A stretch of 64,000 bases of DNA from a virus. The notes beneath the pieces were generated by a model. It did not search any database. It saw only the letters and a list, made by a program, of their open reading frames with translations, and had not been told where the DNA came from. Positions 63,689-64,000 of the stretch are shown piece after piece. Positions within the stretch are counted from its first letter, which is position 1; each line of letters starts with the position of its first letter. The translations under genes were made by a program, and so were the position numbers. The stretch is taken from IMG/VR virus record IMGVR_UViG_3300023174_003158, positions 29,229 to 93,228 of that record. One strand, given 5' to 3'.

Positions 63689-63695
63689 ATAAATA
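63689..63695 (-). promoter_or_regulatory. TATTTAT box 4 nt from the 126-aa gene start
   Basis: Spacer AACA on the + strand to the start at 63684. Confidence 0.55.
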
Positions 63696-63719
63696 TACAA
63701 CGAACCGAATATCAAAAAA

Positions 63720-64000
63720 TTAATTTTCTCTTCTTAATCCCGCCTCATAATGTTCGAATCTATTATGTTCGGTTGGAGACATAAGAAGCATTGCAGTATT
63801 TATTTCACCTTTTATTGTTTCTTGGAAAACATAACTCATCCACGTTTGTTCGTAAGGGTGAGCCCAAGTCGTAGTTAAGAAAATCTTCTTATTACCATAC
63901 CTAGTAACCACCTGAGGCCAATTACAGAAATATACCTCACCATCTATAAATGGTATTCCATTGTGAACTCTAATATGTTGATACTTAGTTCTAGGTGCAT
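63720..64000 (-). CDS. Unknown protein, N-terminal part beyond right edge (93 codons visible)
   Basis: The reading frame is open from the stop at 63720 to the right edge, so the internal GTG at 63911 is not taken as the start. The visible C-terminal part contains HIRVHNGIPFIDGEVYFCNW, then KIFLTTTWAHPYEQTW and EHNRFEHYEAGLRREN. It is soluble with no recognisable catalytic motif. It is followed 35 nt later by the 126-aa gene, which has its own box. The rest of the gene is needed to name it. Confidence 0.65.
   Translation of the reverse strand, partial: APRTKYQHIRVHNGIPFIDGEVYFCNWPQVVTRYGNKKIFLTTTWAHPYEQTWMSYVFQETIKGEINTAMLLMSPTEHNRFEHYEAGLRREN

Overview
The window reads as part of the genome of a large T4-like, contractile-tailed phage (myovirus morphology) of a Bacteroidetes host. 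Nearly all sequence is coding, AT-rich by eye, and tightly packed. Most genes lie on the minus strand and many start/stop junctions overlap (ATGA or TAATG). Recognisable T4-type proteins are the sheath, tail tube, tape measure, gp6, gp25, gp26 and gp53-like baseplate proteins, DNA polymerase, gp32, UvsX, DnaB-type helicase and RNase H/flap nuclease. Four lines point to a Bacteroidetes host: SprB-type repeats and a carboxypeptidase-regulatory-like domain in tail proteins, a DUF5522 gene, a textbook TTTG/TAnnTTTG promoter, and a near absence of Shine-Dalgarno sequences. No tRNA, CRISPR array, integrase or insertion sequence was found. No gene-free stretch reaches 300 bases; the longest (about 190 bases, 58787-58977) holds a candidate small RNA.

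Layout, left to right. 1-20222: distal tail and host-recognition block on the minus strand: small SprB-like modules, a Cys-rich protein, a 1173-aa adhesin with Thr/Pro linkers and an LRR-like solenoid, a 716-aa SprB-repeat protein, a 993-aa baseplate-like protein, four baseplate-peripheral proteins and an 1844-aa protein with a long hydrophobic block. 20309-22617: gp6-like and gp25-like baseplate wedge. 22637-33399: nucleotide metabolism, replication and lysis block: DUF5522, HNH endonuclease, class II ribonucleotide reductase, replicative helicase, flap nuclease, small membrane proteins, UvsX, a glycosyltransferase-like protein and gp32. 33525-56543: second tail module: a 2314-aa hub-like protein, gp53-like, a 1666-aa baseplate protein with an OmpA-like segment, tape measure, gp26-like, tail tube, a HAD-type phosphatase, sheath and neck/tail-completion proteins. 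56595-64000: mixed strands: SNF2-family helicase (+), a candidate structured RNA (-), neck protein (+), DNA polymerase (-) and small virion-like proteins.

Regulation can be read in part. A sense-strand TATTTAT box precedes about twenty genes at only a few preferred distances from the start codon (4, 13-19, or 30-35 nt); I propose it as the core of the phage late promoter. Replication genes instead carry sigma70-like sites (TTGAC/TATAYT, spacing about 17) or a Bacteroidetes-type site. Rho-independent terminators follow many transcription units.

The most interesting items are the candidate pseudoknotted small RNA with its own promoter and terminator (58797-58942), the TATTTAT promoter class including a leaderless-like 4-nt subclass, SprB repeats on the phage tail, the hydrophobic 1844-aa baseplate protein, the OmpA-like domain in the 1666-aa protein, and the HAD phosphatase between tube and sheath genes.
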